Shown here piece by piece: positions 44,870-54,598 of a DNA stretch of 64,000 nt. The position numbers were made by a program, and so were the translations under genes. A model generated the notes under the pieces. That model was not told the DNA's origin. It was given only the letters and a program-made list of their open reading frames with translations, and did no database searches. Origin of the DNA: Rhodanobacter sp. ANJX3 (lineage in GTDB: Bacteria > Pseudomonadota > Gammaproteobacteria > Xanthomonadales > Rhodanobacteraceae); the NCBI RefSeq assembly GCF_014200755.1, contig NZ_JACHCM010000007.1, positions 62,001 to 126,000 of the forward strand. Direction: 5' to 3'. Position 1 is the stretch's first letter. Every line of letters starts with the position of its first letter.

Positions 44870-46666
44870 TTATTTCAATGTGGTCTGGCTGGTGATCACC
44901 ATACCGTCGGCTTCCACATGCGTCTGCGCGTCGATGCTGTCAACGCGCGCGGCCTGAGCTTTCATCGCAGCGAATTGCGCCTTCGAGCGTGCCGCGTCGG
45001 CAGCGATCTGGGCGGGGTCGTCCGAGCCATTGTCGGCACCGTCGAGAGACGGTTCATCGTTGTTCTTGGCCAGTGCGGTCGCCGTGGCGGAGAGGCTGTC
45101 GGTCTTTGCCTCCATCAGCTGCAGCCAGGTCATGTACATCGCACCGGTCAGGTGCATGCGGCCGGTGCGGCCGGCATCGCCGGTTGGCGCTTTCAGCGTA
45201 TCGGCCAGCTGAGCGTCTTCTCCGGCGCCTATGCCAATGGCAACGGCCTTATCCCCCAGCGCGATCCAGGCCGGCTGACCGAGCATGCCGGCCATGTCCT
45301 TTGGCAGCGCGGCGGGTGGGCCATTGGGCGTGAGCTTCAGCTGGGCCAGCGCCGGCACCATCATCTGGCTCATCGCCAGCAGGCCGGTCGGGTTGTTGGT
45401 ACCCAGCACGATGCGGCCGGTGAAGACCGGCATGCCGCCGTCTTTTGCGGGGGCCAGCGTGTCTAGCACGATGCGCAGTCCCAGCATGTCGCCGAATGGC
45501 GGAATCGCCGCCTTCTGCATCGCCGGGCCGATTTTGGCGAAGCCGTCATTCAGATCGGTGAGCGCCGGGCAGGTGAATGGCTTGGCGGCGACGGCGTCTG
45601 CCTGTGCCGACCAGAACGTGCGCAGCTGTGCCACCGGCAGCGCGATGCTGACGTCGAACGGCGCGGTGCCGGCGCTGCCGAGGCCGGGCAGATCCACCTT
45701 CAGATCGGAGAAGGCCTTGCTGATGTCGTCGGCCAGCGCGATGTCGAAGCGCACGCTCTGGTGACCGGTATCGAGCTGGGTGTAACCGAAGCTGATCGTC
45801 GGGACACGCGCCGCAATGCGGGTCGCTTCGGGCGCGCAGCTGGGCGAGGTCTGCAGTTGGTTAGCGACCGGCTCGCCGGTCTTGGCCGATTCGACCGCGG
45901 CGTGCGCCTTGATGATCGAGGCGAACAGCGGGTCGCTGCCGCTGATGGCCAGTGGCAGCGCGCGGGTCAGATCGAGATCGCCGACCACCCAGTTCTGGTA
46001 GCCCTTGGCCTTGGCCAGCGTGACCAGGCGGCCGTCGTCCTGCAGGCTCTTTTCAGGTCGGTCCAGGCCGAGCGTCTGACGCAGCAGCGCCGGCGCGGCG
46101 TCGGCCGGCAGCAGTGCCAGTACGGCCTGCTTGCCGACCATGGCCAGAATGGCCTCGGTGCCGGAGGCGGCGAACGTGTACTTGCGGTAGCTTTGCGTAC
46201 CGATGCTGACGACGTCGAGTTTCTTGCCGTAGGCGGTTTCCAGCCGGCCGACAAAGCCGTCGAACGCTTTCGGATCGCTCAGGCCGATGCGCAGCACCGG
46301 CGACAGGCCGATACCGTAAAGTGCGGAATAGCCTTTGAGATCAAGTCCGGCATTCTGCGCGAAGGTCTCGATCGTCTTGCCGTTGAATTCGGCCGCCAGC
46401 GCATGCATCAGCCGGGCGCCATCGGGATCTTTCTTGGCCATCTGATCGGCGGCGGCGTTGAGCTGCGCCAGCTGCGAAGGCAGCTGCATATCGGCCTGCG
46501 TCAGCAGCGCCTTGCGCGTGTCGTCGTCCAGTACGTCAAGATTGGCCACCACGTAGGGTGTGTCGGCTGGCGCAAAGGCCAGCGGCGCGTCCTTGTCCTT
46601 GTGTCCGCAAGCTGCCAGCGCAAAGCCAGCCAAGCTCAGCGCGATGAAGCGCGTCGTCGATCGCAT
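44870..46666 (-). CDS. large predicted lipoprotein of unknown function
   Basis: A 598-aa protein with a lipoprotein signal peptide (MRSTTRFIALSLAGFALAAC, lipidated Cys20). The remainder is soluble, Ala/Leu/Asp-rich and lacks motifs I can assign. It contains repeated themes of the type FAPADTPYVVANLD and DLDLTRALPLAI that suggest two alpha/beta halves. GGGGA lies ahead of the ATG at 46666; in-frame ATGs at 46672 and 46678 are alternatives. The gene is monocistronic with its own terminator. It follows pyrB in the same direction but after a 127-base gap. I do not recognise a named family with certainty. Confidence 0.75.
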   Translation of the reverse strand: MRSTTRFIALSLAGFALAACGHKDKDAPLAFAPADTPYVVANLDVLDDDTRKALLTQADMQLPSQLAQLNAAADQMAKKDPDGARLMHALAAEFNGKTIETFAQNAGLDLKGYSALYGIGLSPVLRIGLSDPKAFDGFVGRLETAYGKKLDVVSIGTQSYRKYTFAASGTEAILAMVGKQAVLALLPADAAPALLRQTLGLDRPEKSLQDDGRLVTLAKAKGYQNWVVGDLDLTRALPLAISGSDPLFASIIKAHAAVESAKTGEPVANQLQTSPSCAPEATRIAARVPTISFGYTQLDTGHQSVRFDIALADDISKAFSDLKVDLPGLGSAGTAPFDVSIALPVAQLRTFWSAQADAVAAKPFTCPALTDLNDGFAKIGPAMQKAAIPPFGDMLGLRIVLDTLAPAKDGGMPVFTGRIVLGTNNPTGLLAMSQMMVPALAQLKLTPNGPPAALPKDMAGMLGQPAWIALGDKAVAIGIGAGEDAQLADTLKAPTGDAGRTGRMHLTGAMYMTWLQLMEAKTDSLSATATALAKNNDEPSLDGADNGSDDPAQIAADAARSKAQFAAMKAQAARVDSIDAQTHVEADGMVITSQTTLK

Positions 46667-46793
46667 GATCATCCCCATGGTTTATTGAGTGTCGCGGGCA
46701 CATTATGCCGTGTCGCGGGTTGCCGCGGTGCGGCAATTTAACGATAAATTTGCGATCGGTCGCCGGGGAGCTTTGGGTCCATGGAGCAACCCG

Positions 46794-47720
46794 CTAGCGC
46801 GCCAGCAGCTCGCTGAGCACGGCCATACGCACGAATACGCCGTTGCCAACCTGCTCTAGGATGCGCGACTGGGCGCCGTCGGCCACATCCGAAGCGATCT
46901 CGATACCGCGATTGATCGGGCCCGGATGCATGACCAGGCAACCCTTCGCCGCCAGGGCGAGGCGGCGTTGGTCCAGGCCATAGAGGTTGAAGTAGGCCGC
47001 CTCGTCGGGCAGGTCGATGGCTGCCATGCGCTCCTTCTGCAGGCGCAGGGTGATCACCGCATCGGCGCCCTGAATCGCCTCGTCGAAGTTTTCGACGTAG
47101 TGGACCTTGGGGAATTCCTCGGCCGAAGGCATCAGTGTGGAGGGGCCACAGACGCGGATCTCCTTGGTGCCCAGCGCGCTGAGTGCGTGGATATCCGAGC
47201 GCGCCACGCGCGAGTGCTTGATGTCGCCGCAGATCGCTACGATCAGATTCTCGAAATCCGGCCGGTGCTGGCGAATCGTCAACACATCGAGCAGACCTTG
47301 GGTCGGATGCGCCCGATTGCCGTCGCCGGCGTTGATCACCGATACGCCGCTCATCGCGTGGCGTACCAGTTCATCCGGCGTGCCCGACTGCTTGTGCCGC
47401 ACCACGATGGCATCCAGGTGCATGGCTTCGAGCGTGTGCAGGGTATCGAACAGTTCCTCGCCCTTGCTGGTGGACGAAAACCCGATATCGAAGTTGACTA
47501 CGTCCGCGCCGAGGCGGCGCGCTGCCAGCTCGAACGAGGTGCGCGTGCGCGTGGATGGTTCGAAGAACAGATTCAGCACCGTGCGCCCGGTCAGCACGTT
47601 GAGCTTGCGCGTGCCGTGTGCGCAGGCGTCGCGCAGTGCTTCGGCACGATCGAGCAGACGCTCGATCGTATCGCGCGGCATAGTTTCCAGCGTAGTGAGG
47701 TGGCGCAGGCGTGGGCTCAT
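46794..47720 (-). CDS. pyrB: aspartate carbamoyltransferase catalytic subunit
   Basis: A 308-aa enzyme that joins carbamoyl phosphate and aspartate in pyrimidine synthesis. FFEPSTRTRTSFE binds carbamoyl phosphate, SVINAGDGNRAHPTQ and HPGPINRG complete the active site. No pyrI or inactive pyrC gene is adjacent. It is the last gene of gshB-tonB-yqgE-ruvX-pyrB. Confidence 0.96.
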   Translation of the reverse strand: MSPRLRHLTTLETMPRDTIERLLDRAEALRDACAHGTRKLNVLTGRTVLNLFFEPSTRTRTSFELAARRLGADVVNFDIGFSSTSKGEELFDTLHTLEAMHLDAIVVRHKQSGTPDELVRHAMSGVSVINAGDGNRAHPTQGLLDVLTIRQHRPDFENLIVAICGDIKHSRVARSDIHALSALGTKEIRVCGPSTLMPSAEEFPKVHYVENFDEAIQGADAVITLRLQKERMAAIDLPDEAAYFNLYGLDQRRLALAAKGCLVMHPGPINRGIEIASDVADGAQSRILEQVGNGVFVRMAVLSELLAR

Positions 47721-47749
47721 GGCGTCGGTTCTGAGAGTGAGATGGAGTG

Positions 47750-48193
47750 TCAGTGATCAATCGCAGGCTGGGCGGGCGACTCGATCAGCCAGCGCTCGAC
47801 AATGACTGCAGCCGCTTCGGCATCGATGTGGGCGGCGTCGCGTCGGCGCTTGAGGCCGGACGCGCGTGCTTCGGCGAAACGATGGGCGGCGTCCTGCGAG
47901 CTGTGTCGCTCGTCGACGAAGGCCACCGGCAGCCCGTAGCGTTTCTGCAACTGGTCGGCAAAGCGTCGCGCCGCGCGGCTGGCCGGCTGCTCGCCGCCGT
48001 CCAGCGTCAGCGGCAGGCCGACGATGAAGGTGTTCGGCAGCCACTCCTTCTGCAGCGCGTCGATACGCTGCCAGTCGGGCTCGCCGTCGCGCACGGTGAT
48101 CGTGGTGAGCGCGCGTGCGCTGGCGGTGAATGGGTTGCCGACGGCCACGCCGGTGAGCTTGCTTCCGACATCGAAGCCGAGCACACAGCTCAT
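47750..48193 (-). CDS. ruvX: Holliday junction resolvase-like RuvX (YqgF)
   Basis: A 147-aa RNase H-fold protein: VLGFDVGSKLTGVAVGN (catalytic Asp), FIVGLPLTLDG, FVDERHSSQDA, and HIDAEAAAVIVERWL at the end. YqgF acts in pre-16S rRNA 5' processing. The ATG at 48193 overlaps the yqgE stop (ATGA), the standard yqgE-yqgF pairing. Confidence 0.95.
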   Translation of the reverse strand: MSCVLGFDVGSKLTGVAVGNPFTASARALTTITVRDGEPDWQRIDALQKEWLPNTFIVGLPLTLDGGEQPASRAARRFADQLQKRYGLPVAFVDERHSSQDAAHRFAEARASGLKRRRDAAHIDAEAAAVIVERWLIESPAQPAIDH

Positions 48194-48759
48194 GCGTGGC
48201 CTGCGTAGCTGGAAAGCTGCCGCGGGTCGACGCCGACCAGGCCGGCGGCGGCACTCCAGCGATTCTCCAGCGGCGTGTCGAACACGATGCTGGCGCTGGC
48301 CTCGGCGGTGAGCCAGGCGTTGGCCATCAGCTCCTGCTCCAGCTGGCCGGCATCCCAGCCGGCGTAGCCCAGTGCCATCACGGCCTGACTCGGCCCTTCG
48401 CCAGCGGCCATGGCGACCAGGATGTCGCGCGAGGTAGTCACCGACCATGCTGCGTTGATCCGATAGCTCGATTCCCAGGCGCCGTGCTCACGGTGGAGCA
48501 CGAATCCGCGCTCCTGCTGCACGGGTCCACCGATCAGCACGGGTGCGTCGGCCAGATCGCCGTCCGGGCACTCCAGCTTCATCTGCGCCAGCACGTCGCC
48601 GAAGCGATACTCCGACAGCTGATTTACCAGCAGACCGACCGCGCCGCCTTCGTCGTGCTGGCAGAGCAGGGCGACGCCGCGCGAAAACGGCGGGTCGACC
48701 AGCCCCGGCATGGCAATCAGGAAATGGCCGGTGAGGATGTGGGGGACGACGGTGCTCAT
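48190..48759 (-). CDS. yqgE: YqgE/AlgH family protein (UPF0301)
   Basis: A 189-aa protein of the DUF179/UPF0301 family: LTGHFLIAMPGLVDPPFSRGVALLCQHDEGGAVGLLVN and VLIGGPVQQERGFVLH are family hallmarks, as is WEQEL-type WDAGQLEQELMANAWL. The function is uncertain; AlgH in Pseudomonas influences alginate regulation. Operon with tonB upstream (53-base gap) and ruvX downstream (overlap). Confidence 0.94.
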   Translation of the reverse strand: MSTVVPHILTGHFLIAMPGLVDPPFSRGVALLCQHDEGGAVGLLVNQLSEYRFGDVLAQMKLECPDGDLADAPVLIGGPVQQERGFVLHREHGAWESSYRINAAWSVTTSRDILVAMAAGEGPSQAVMALGYAGWDAGQLEQELMANAWLTAEASASIVFDTPLENRWSAAAGLVGVDPRQLSSYAGHA

Positions 48760-48812
48760 GGCCTCATTGTAAGCACCTCACGCACATCGTGCTTCAGAGA
48801 CTGTTCGTTGTC

Positions 48813-49712
48813 TCAGCGTGTCTGCAACACGTTGCTGGGCTGGAACTGCCAGGTGCGGGTGATATTGAGTTCGTCGATCTTCTCGCCGCTTTGCGGCGCC
48901 GGCGGAAACGGCGCCGCCAGCCGCACAATGCGTTCGGCGGCCAGGTCGAGCAGCTTTTCGCCGGAGCTGTGGATCACTTCGATACTCTTGATGCTGCCGT
49001 CGAGCCGCAGTACCACGGTAAGCAGCACGTCGCCATGCAGACCGCGCCGGCGCGCCTCTTCCGGATAGTTGAGGTTGCCGACCCGCTCGACCCGGTCGGC
49101 CCAGCCGCGCATGTACGCGGCGTACGCATATTCTTTCGTGTTGGCGGTAAGAAACTTGATCTTGGGTCGCTTGGCATAGGCCACTTTTTTGCGGTTGATT
49201 TCGGCGGAGAGCTTGGCGATGTCCTGCTCGGTCTGCGATTCGGCGGCGGTCGCCGCGTCCTGCGGATCGACCTGCTGCCGGGCGGTGTCGCTGTCGACGC
49301 TGAAGTCGGTCTTGCCGCTGGTCGTCACCATACGGGTGGGCGTGGCGTCCCGAGGCTGCGCGACGGCCGCCGCAACCGCCGCGGCTGCGGTGCCCTCGTT
49401 CGGCTGCGGCAGCGGGCCGGAAAAAAGGTCTGATGGCCGCGCCGCCTTGTCGCTCTGGCCGCCGCCGCTGTTGTTGGCCTGGGCCAAAAAGTCGGCCTTG
49501 TCCGGGGCCTCCTGGTTGGCCACGTTGACCAGGGTCACGTCCAGCGTCGGCAGGCTTGGTTTCAACTTGGCGAAATGAAAGGTGATACCGAGCAACAGCA
49601 CGCCGTGCAGCAGCAGCGAAAACAGCAGCGTGGCGCTGATCGGGTTGGGCGCCTCGCCGACCACTCGGGTAGAGCTGGTCGGCTGGAGAGCGGCAGTGGC
49701 AGGCTGACTCAC
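48813..49712 (-). CDS. tonB: TonB-type energy transducer
   Basis: A 299-aa envelope protein. One membrane helix (about 27-47, LLFSLLLHGVLLLGITFHFA) is followed by a long periplasmic linker, Ala/Asp/Gln-rich with few Pro-Glu/Pro-Lys repeats, and a C-terminal TonB domain (YPEEARRRGLHGDVLLTVVLRLDGSIKSIEVIHSSG). It energises outer-membrane receptors using ExbB/ExbD, which are not in this window. The ATG overlaps the gshB stop. Confidence 0.9.
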   Translation of the reverse strand: MSQPATAALQPTSSTRVVGEAPNPISATLLFSLLLHGVLLLGITFHFAKLKPSLPTLDVTLVNVANQEAPDKADFLAQANNSGGGQSDKAARPSDLFSGPLPQPNEGTAAAAVAAAVAQPRDATPTRMVTTSGKTDFSVDSDTARQQVDPQDAATAAESQTEQDIAKLSAEINRKKVAYAKRPKIKFLTANTKEYAYAAYMRGWADRVERVGNLNYPEEARRRGLHGDVLLTVVLRLDGSIKSIEVIHSSGEKLLDLAAERIVRLAAPFPPAPQSGEKIDELNITRTWQFQPSNVLQTR

Positions 49713-50686
49713 GCGGTGCGATGTCCCGAAACGCGCTGCTCGATGACGTCGAACAGCTGGCCGGCAATATTAAGCCCGAACTGAGCATCCAGTTCGCGCA
49801 CACAGGTCGGCGATGTGACGTTGATCTCGGTCAGGTAATCGCCGATCACGTCCAGTCCGACGAACAGCAGCCCACGCCGACGCAGTTCCGGTGCCACCTG
49901 TTCGACGATCCAGCGATCGCGGTCGGACAGCGGCACGCCTTCGCCGCGGCCACCCGCCGCAAGATTGCCGCGAAATTCGTTGCCCTGGGGAATACGTGCC
50001 AGGGCATACGGCACCGGTGCGCCGTCGATCACCAGGATGCGCTTGTCGCCGGCCGTGATCTCGGGAATGTACTTCTGCGCGATGGTCAGCTGCCGCCCCT
50101 CGCCGTGGGCGCCGCCGGCGAGCAGGGTTTCGAGCATCGAGTTGAGATTGCTGTCGCCGGCCCTGACCCGGAAAATGCCGCGCCCACCCATGCCGTCCAG
50201 CGGCTTCAGCACCACTTCGCCGTGCTCGGCGGTAAAGCGGCGCAGTTCGGCCGCGTCGCGTGACACGAGCGTGGGCACGATGCACTGCGGAAACTGCAGT
50301 GCGAACAGTTTTTCGTTGCAGTCGCGCAGCGACTGCGGGTCGTTGACCACCATGACGCCGCTGCGCTGAGCCAGCTCCAGCACCATGCTGTCGTAGATGA
50401 ACTGGGCATCGACCGGCGGATCCTTGCGCATCAGGATCACATCGATCCCGCGCAGGTTACGCCATTGCGCTTCGCCCAGCGTGTACCAGTCCTTCGGATC
50501 GTCGCGTACGGTGAGCGTGGCGCTGCGCGCCCACGGCTCGCCATCGCGCAGCGCCAGATCGCCCTGCTCGAAATAGTGCAGCGTGTGCCCGCGCCGCTGG
50601 GCTTCCAGCAGCATGGCCAGACTGGTGTCCTTGGCAACCTTGATCGCGCCGATGGGGTCCATCAGCACGGCGACCGAAAGGGTCAT
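49709..50686 (-). CDS. gshB: glutathione synthetase
   Basis: A 325-aa ATP-grasp enzyme that adds glycine to gamma-glutamylcysteine. MDPIGAIKVAKDTSLAMLLEAQRRGH at the start, KPLDGMGGRGIFRV, KRILVIDGAPVPYALARIP and EINVTSPTCVRELD are family motifs. It is divergent from pilG, an arrangement I know from other gammaproteobacteria. Confidence 0.97.
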   Translation of the reverse strand: MTLSVAVLMDPIGAIKVAKDTSLAMLLEAQRRGHTLHYFEQGDLALRDGEPWARSATLTVRDDPKDWYTLGEAQWRNLRGIDVILMRKDPPVDAQFIYDSMVLELAQRSGVMVVNDPQSLRDCNEKLFALQFPQCIVPTLVSRDAAELRRFTAEHGEVVLKPLDGMGGRGIFRVRAGDSNLNSMLETLLAGGAHGEGRQLTIAQKYIPEITAGDKRILVIDGAPVPYALARIPQGNEFRGNLAAGGRGEGVPLSDRDRWIVEQVAPELRRRGLLFVGLDVIGDYLTEINVTSPTCVRELDAQFGLNIAGQLFDVIEQRVSGHRTA

Positions 50687-51077
50687 GGCGATTCTCCGTA
50701 AGTGCTCAAATACAGGGTTCGAAAAACGGTCCGACGACGTATCGGCCGATCGGGCCGAGCTGATTCGTCAGATTGACATCAACAGGTGCGATGGTCGCCG
50801 AGACGATCGATGGCGACAAGCTCGATCCGGCTGGAGCTGTCGCCATCGGCCCGATGGTGCCAATATAGGTCACGTTGTGCGCGCTGAACGTTGAGTCTGC
50901 GCGATTATTGCTTGACAGTTTCGAGGGGCAGGCAGTACACAACATGGTTTATCAAGCGCCGCCGCAGAGCGGACCTCGATACATTGGGTTTCGTGATTTC
51001 CGATACGCGCGAATGACGGCACACTAGTTGCTTGAACTCGTGATTGACCTGAGCTCGCGCGAGTTCCGGGGGGAGTA
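50687..51077. other. intergenic region between gshB and pilG
   Basis: These 391 bases separate divergent operons. A good sigma-54 promoter candidate (51017-51032) lies close to pilG, and a TTGACA box occurs at 50912-50917 without a convincing -10. A short minus-strand open frame (50706-50945) is present, but coding potential is doubtful. Confidence 0.6.
51017..51032 (+). promoter_or_regulatory. sigma-54 (-24/-12) promoter candidate of the pil-chp operon
   Basis: CGGCACA-N4-TTGCT, with GG at 51018-51019 and GC at 51030-51031 separated by exactly 10 bases. It matches the TGGCACG-N4-TTGCW consensus at all but two positions. The predicted start is near 51043, about 35 bases ahead of the GTG of pilG. 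Confidence 0.6.
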
Positions 51078-51491
51078 GTGAATTTGAACGTTAGTGCTAA
51101 TGACTTGACCGGTCTCAAGGTCATGGTGATCGACGACTCAAAAACCATCCGTCGCACGGCGGAAACCCTGCTGGCGAAGGAAGGTTGCGACGTGGTGACG
51201 GCCGTTGACGGATTCGAGGCGCTGGCCAAGATCTCCGACCAAAAGCCCGCGATCATTTTCGTCGACATCATGATGCCGCGGCTCGATGGTTATCAGACCT
51301 GCGCGCTGATCAAGAACAACCCGCAGTTCCGCGGTACGCCGGTGATCATGCTCAGTTCGAAAGACGGCCTGTTCGACAAGGCGCGCGGGCGCATCGTAGG
51401 CGCCGAGCAATATCTGACCAAGCCGTTCACACGTGACGAATTGCTTGGTGCCATCCATCGTCATGTCAGCACCGTGCCTGCAAGTCGCTAA
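51078..51491 (+). CDS. pilG: twitching response regulator PilG
   Basis: A 137-aa single-domain CheY-like regulator: VMVIDDSKTIRRTAETLLAKEGC, phosphoacceptor Asp63 in FVDIMMPRLDG, Lys in YLTKPFTRDELL. PilG is phosphorylated by ChpA and promotes pilus extension and cAMP signalling in Pseudomonas. GTG start after a strong GGGGGGAG ribosome site. First gene of the operon. Confidence 0.96.
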   Translation: MNLNVSANDLTGLKVMVIDDSKTIRRTAETLLAKEGCDVVTAVDGFEALAKISDQKPAIIFVDIMMPRLDGYQTCALIKNNPQFRGTPVIMLSSKDGLFDKARGRIVGAEQYLTKPFTRDELLGAIHRHVSTVPASR

Positions 51492-51513
51492 CTGCAGATT
51501 CTGAGGGGAACCT

Positions 51514-51885
51514 GTGGCCAATATTCTCATCATCGACGACTCACCGACCGACGTACGCGTGTTCACCACGCTGCTGGAGCGTGCCGGTCATCAGGTCGTT
51601 GCCGTCAACAGCGCCGAAGAAGGCATCGAGCGGGCGCGGGCCGACCTGCCGAGCCTGGTGATCATGGACGTGATCATGCCTGGCATGAACGGGTTTCAGG
51701 CTACGCGTACACTGAGCCGCGATCCGATTACGGCGGCTGTACCCATCGTCATGATTACCACCAAGTCGATGGAAACCGACCGCGTGTGGGGTCTGCGCCA
51801 GGGTGCGCGTGCGTTCATCACCAAGCCGGTGAATGAAAAAGAGCTGCTGACCTGCATCAACGACCTCCTGCCGGGTGCGGCATGA
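51514..51885 (+). CDS. pilH: twitching response regulator PilH
   Basis: A 123-aa CheY-like protein: ILIIDDSPTDVRVFTTLLERAGH, Asp52 in LVIMDVIMPGMNG, and FITKPVNEKELL. PilH opposes PilG and favours retraction in Pseudomonas models. GTG start preceded by GAGGGGAA. The stop overlaps the pilI ATG. Confidence 0.95.
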   Translation: MANILIIDDSPTDVRVFTTLLERAGHQVVAVNSAEEGIERARADLPSLVIMDVIMPGMNGFQATRTLSRDPITAAVPIVMITTKSMETDRVWGLRQGARAFITKPVNEKELLTCINDLLPGAA

Positions 51886-52439
51886 ACCAACCCGCTCATC
51901 GCATACCGGCCGTCAACCTGACACCGTTCGAGATTCTGGCGCGCTATGAGCGGCTTTCGCTGGCGCACGCGTCCGACACGCGCGACAAGCTCGAAGCGCC
52001 GGGCCTGTGGCGCGGCATCGGCTTCCGCGTCGGCGCACGCCTGCTGGTCAGCGGCATCGACGAGATCAACGAGCTGCTGGCGGTGCCGGCGCTCACGCCG
52101 GTGCCCGGTACGCAGCCGTGGCTGCTTGGCGTGGCCAACGTGCGCGGCAATCTGGTGCCGGTGATCGACTTTGCGCGGTTTTTGTTCGGCGAGCGCACGC
52201 CGCTTACCGATCGCACCCGTCTGCTGATCGTGCGCCAGGGCAACGGCAACGTGGCGCTGCTGGTCGACGAAGTGTTCGGCCAGCGTACGGTAGACGAAGA
52301 GCAGCGGCGCGATGCGATGCGCGAAGAAGACCCGCGCCTGACGCGCTTCGTCGAAAATCGCGTCGGCGAACAGCAGTTGGGGATCTTCAGCATGAATCGA
52401 TTGGTACGCGCACCGGATTTCCGTCAGGCCGCGGCGTGA
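51882..52439 (+). CDS. pilI: CheW-like adaptor PilI
   Basis: A 185-aa CheW-domain protein: RIGFRVGARLLVSGIDEINELL, WLLGVANVRGNLVPVIDFARFLFG, LLVDEVFGQRTVDEE. It couples PilJ to the kinase ChpA. The ATGA overlap with pilH shows coupled translation. Confidence 0.94.
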   Translation: MNQPAHRIPAVNLTPFEILARYERLSLAHASDTRDKLEAPGLWRGIGFRVGARLLVSGIDEINELLAVPALTPVPGTQPWLLGVANVRGNLVPVIDFARFLFGERTPLTDRTRLLIVRQGNGNVALLVDEVFGQRTVDEEQRRDAMREEDPRLTRFVENRVGEQQLGIFSMNRLVRAPDFRQAAA

Positions 52440-52567
52440 TCGTCGTCGACGCATTTTGAACAAGAAGAGCCGGTGCCCGTCGTGGCCGGAATGGGTTAGC
52501 AAGTTTCGTTTCGGTATTCGCCCATAGCGCGGCACCGATCGGATCAGGTCAGACGGACGAGGTGAAC

Positions 52568-54598
52568 ATGAGCACTACCGGGGGCGTTGGCAGGGAACGG
52601 GGTTATGCCGTTTATATTGTCCTGCTTGTGGTTTCGATCGGTTTCGCGGCGCTCGATTTCGGTCTGCTGAACCAGAAGAACAGCGAAGACCGCCAGGCCA
52701 TCGCGCTGACCACGCAGATTCAGGTGCTTTCCCAGCAGACTGCGAAGTCCGCGCTGGAAGCGGCCAATGGCAACGCCGAGTCGTTCAACGAGCTGGCCGC
52801 CAACCGCAACTCGATCGATTCCGCCGTGCAGCGGCTGATCAAGGGCGATACGCATACCGGCATGCCGCCTTACGACGACAAAAACACGACCCCGACCGGC
52901 CGCGCCGTGATTACGCTGAGCGATTCGTGGAAGCAGCTCGACGGCGATATCGGCAAGATCCTCTCCAACAAGGCGCTGGTGACCGATTCGGGCGTGCGCG
53001 CCAACACGCTGGCGCAGCAGATGCCTCTGCTCAACTCGAGCATGGAGCAGGTGGTCAACATTCTGCAGCAGCACAACGGCAGTTCCGACCAGATGCTGGG
53101 TACATCCCGCCAGATGCTCTCCGGTGACCGCATCATTCGACGCGTGCAGGAAGTGCTGCAGGGCGGCGACAACGCGCAGTCGGCGGCCGACGGCCTGGCC
53201 CGCGATGCGCAGCTGTACGGCAATGTGCTGAAGGGGCTGCTCGAGGGCAATCCGGAAAGCGGGGTCAAGCCGATCGGCGACCCGAATGCGAAAAAGATTC
53301 TTGCCGACATGACCGACCGCTGGAACAAGCTGTCCGATCCGCTGGCCAAGCTGGCCGACGCCGCGGGCAATTTGGCCGACGTGAAACACGCCGGCAACCA
53401 GGCCTCGTTGGATTCACAGACCGTGTTGCTGCGAGCCAACGATTTGTCCGAGCAGGTCGGCAAGCTGCCGCTGCGCCGGCTGTTCCCGAACGTGTGGTGG
53501 GGCCTGTTCGGTGCCATCGCCGCCGTGGTTTTCGCCGTCGCGCTGGTGTTCACCCTGGTCGCCGATCAGCGCCGCCGCTTCGCCAGCAGCGCCGAGCTCA
53601 ACCAGCGCAATCAGGAGGCGATCATGCGCCTGCTGGACGAAATGGGTTCGCTCGCCGAAGGCGATCTCACGGTAAAAACCACGGTGTCCGAAGACATCAC
53701 CGGCGCTATCGCTGACTCGGTGAACTACGCCATCGACGAGCTTCGCTCGCTGGTAACGACGATCAACGAAACCTCCGAGCAGGTGTCGTCCTCGGCGCAG
53801 GAAACGCAGACCACCGCGCGCCATCTGGCCGACGCGGCCGAGCAGCAGGCGCAGCAGATCAGCTCGGCGACCTCCGCGATCAACCAGATCGTGAGCTCGA
53901 TGGATATCGTGTCGAAGGATTCGGCCGAGTCGGCCGACGTGGCCGAGCGCTCGGTGGAAATCGCCTCGCGCGGCGCGGAAGTGGTGCGCGAAACGATTTC
54001 GGGCATGGACTCGATTCGCGACCAGATCCAGGAAACCTCCAAGCGCATCAAGCGGCTGGGCGAGTCTTCGCAGGAGATCGGCTCGATCGTGGAACTGATC
54101 AACGACATCGCCGAACAGACCAACATCCTGGCGTTGAACGCGGCCATTCAGGCGGCCTCGGCCGGTGAAGCCGGTCGCGGTTTCGCGGTGGTGGCGGACG
54201 AAGTGCAGCGACTGGCCGAACGCTCGACCAGCGCGACCAAGCGCATCGAAACACTGGTGCAGACGATTCAGTCCGATACCAACGAGGCGGTGAACTCGAT
54301 GGAGCAGACCACCGCCGAGGTGGTCGCCGGTGCGCGCCTGGCGGAAGACGCCGGCAGCGCGCTGGGCGATATCGAGCGCGTTTCGCATGACTTGTCGGCG
54401 CTGATTCAGAGTATCTCTTCGGCAGCACGCGCGCAGTCCGCCGCGGCAACCGATATTTCGATATCGATGAACGCGATTCAGGAAATTACGTCGCAGACCT
54501 CGCAGGGCGCGAGCCAGACGGCCGACTCGATCGGTACGTTGGCGCAGCTGGCCAGCGATCTGCGCCGCTCGGTGGCGCATTTCAAGTTGCCTGGTTGA
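52568..54598 (+). CDS. pilJ: methyl-accepting chemotaxis protein PilJ
   Basis: A 676-aa chemoreceptor. Membrane helices near 13-32 and 309-333 flank a periplasmic sensor of about 275 residues with PilJ-type repeated helices. A HAMP-like region follows, then the MCP signalling domain with the hairpin tip [38 protein letters not shown]. It ends with VAHFKLPG and has no CheR-tethering pentapeptide. It senses pilus tension or PilA. GAGG precedes the ATG at 52568; the next gene is chpA after 131 bases, with no pilK between. Confidence 0.95.
   Translation: MSTTGGVGRERGYAVYIVLLVVSIGFAALDFGLLNQKNSEDRQAIALTTQIQVLSQQTAKSALEAANGNAESFNELAANRNSIDSAVQRLIKGDTHTGMPPYDDKNTTPTGRAVITLSDSWKQLDGDIGKILSNKALVTDSGVRANTLAQQMPLLNSSMEQVVNILQQHNGSSDQMLGTSRQMLSGDRIIRRVQEVLQGGDNAQSAADGLARDAQLYGNVLKGLLEGNPESGVKPIGDPNAKKILADMTDRWNKLSDPLAKLADAAGNLADVKHAGNQASLDSQTVLLRANDLSEQVGKLPLRRLFPNVWWGLFGAIAAVVFAVALVFTLVADQRRRFASSAELNQRNQEAIMRLLDEMGSLAEGDLTVKTTVSEDITGAIADSVNYAIDELRSLVTTINETSEQVSSSAQETQTTARHLADAAEQQAQQISSATSAINQIVSSMDIVSKDSAESADVAERSVEIASRGAEVVRETISGMDSIRDQIQETSKRIKRLGESSQEIGSIVELINDIAEQTNILALNAAIQAASAGEAGRGFAVVADEVQRLAERSTSATKRIETLVQTIQSDTNEAVNSMEQTTAEVVAGARLAEDAGSALGDIERVSHDLSALIQSISSAARAQSAAATDISISMNAIQEITSQTSQGASQTADSIGTLAQLASDLRRSVAHFKLPG

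Noticed and set aside
46719-46738. TTGCCGC/GCGGCAA hairpin between pyrB and the lipoprotein gene
   Set aside because: Symmetric but lacks a T-run on the minus strand, so a terminator for pyrB is not supported.
50706-50945. 79-codon minus-strand open frame between gshB and pilG
   Set aside because: No ribosome site, no signal or domain, and it fills a promoter region; might be a relic but cannot be supported.
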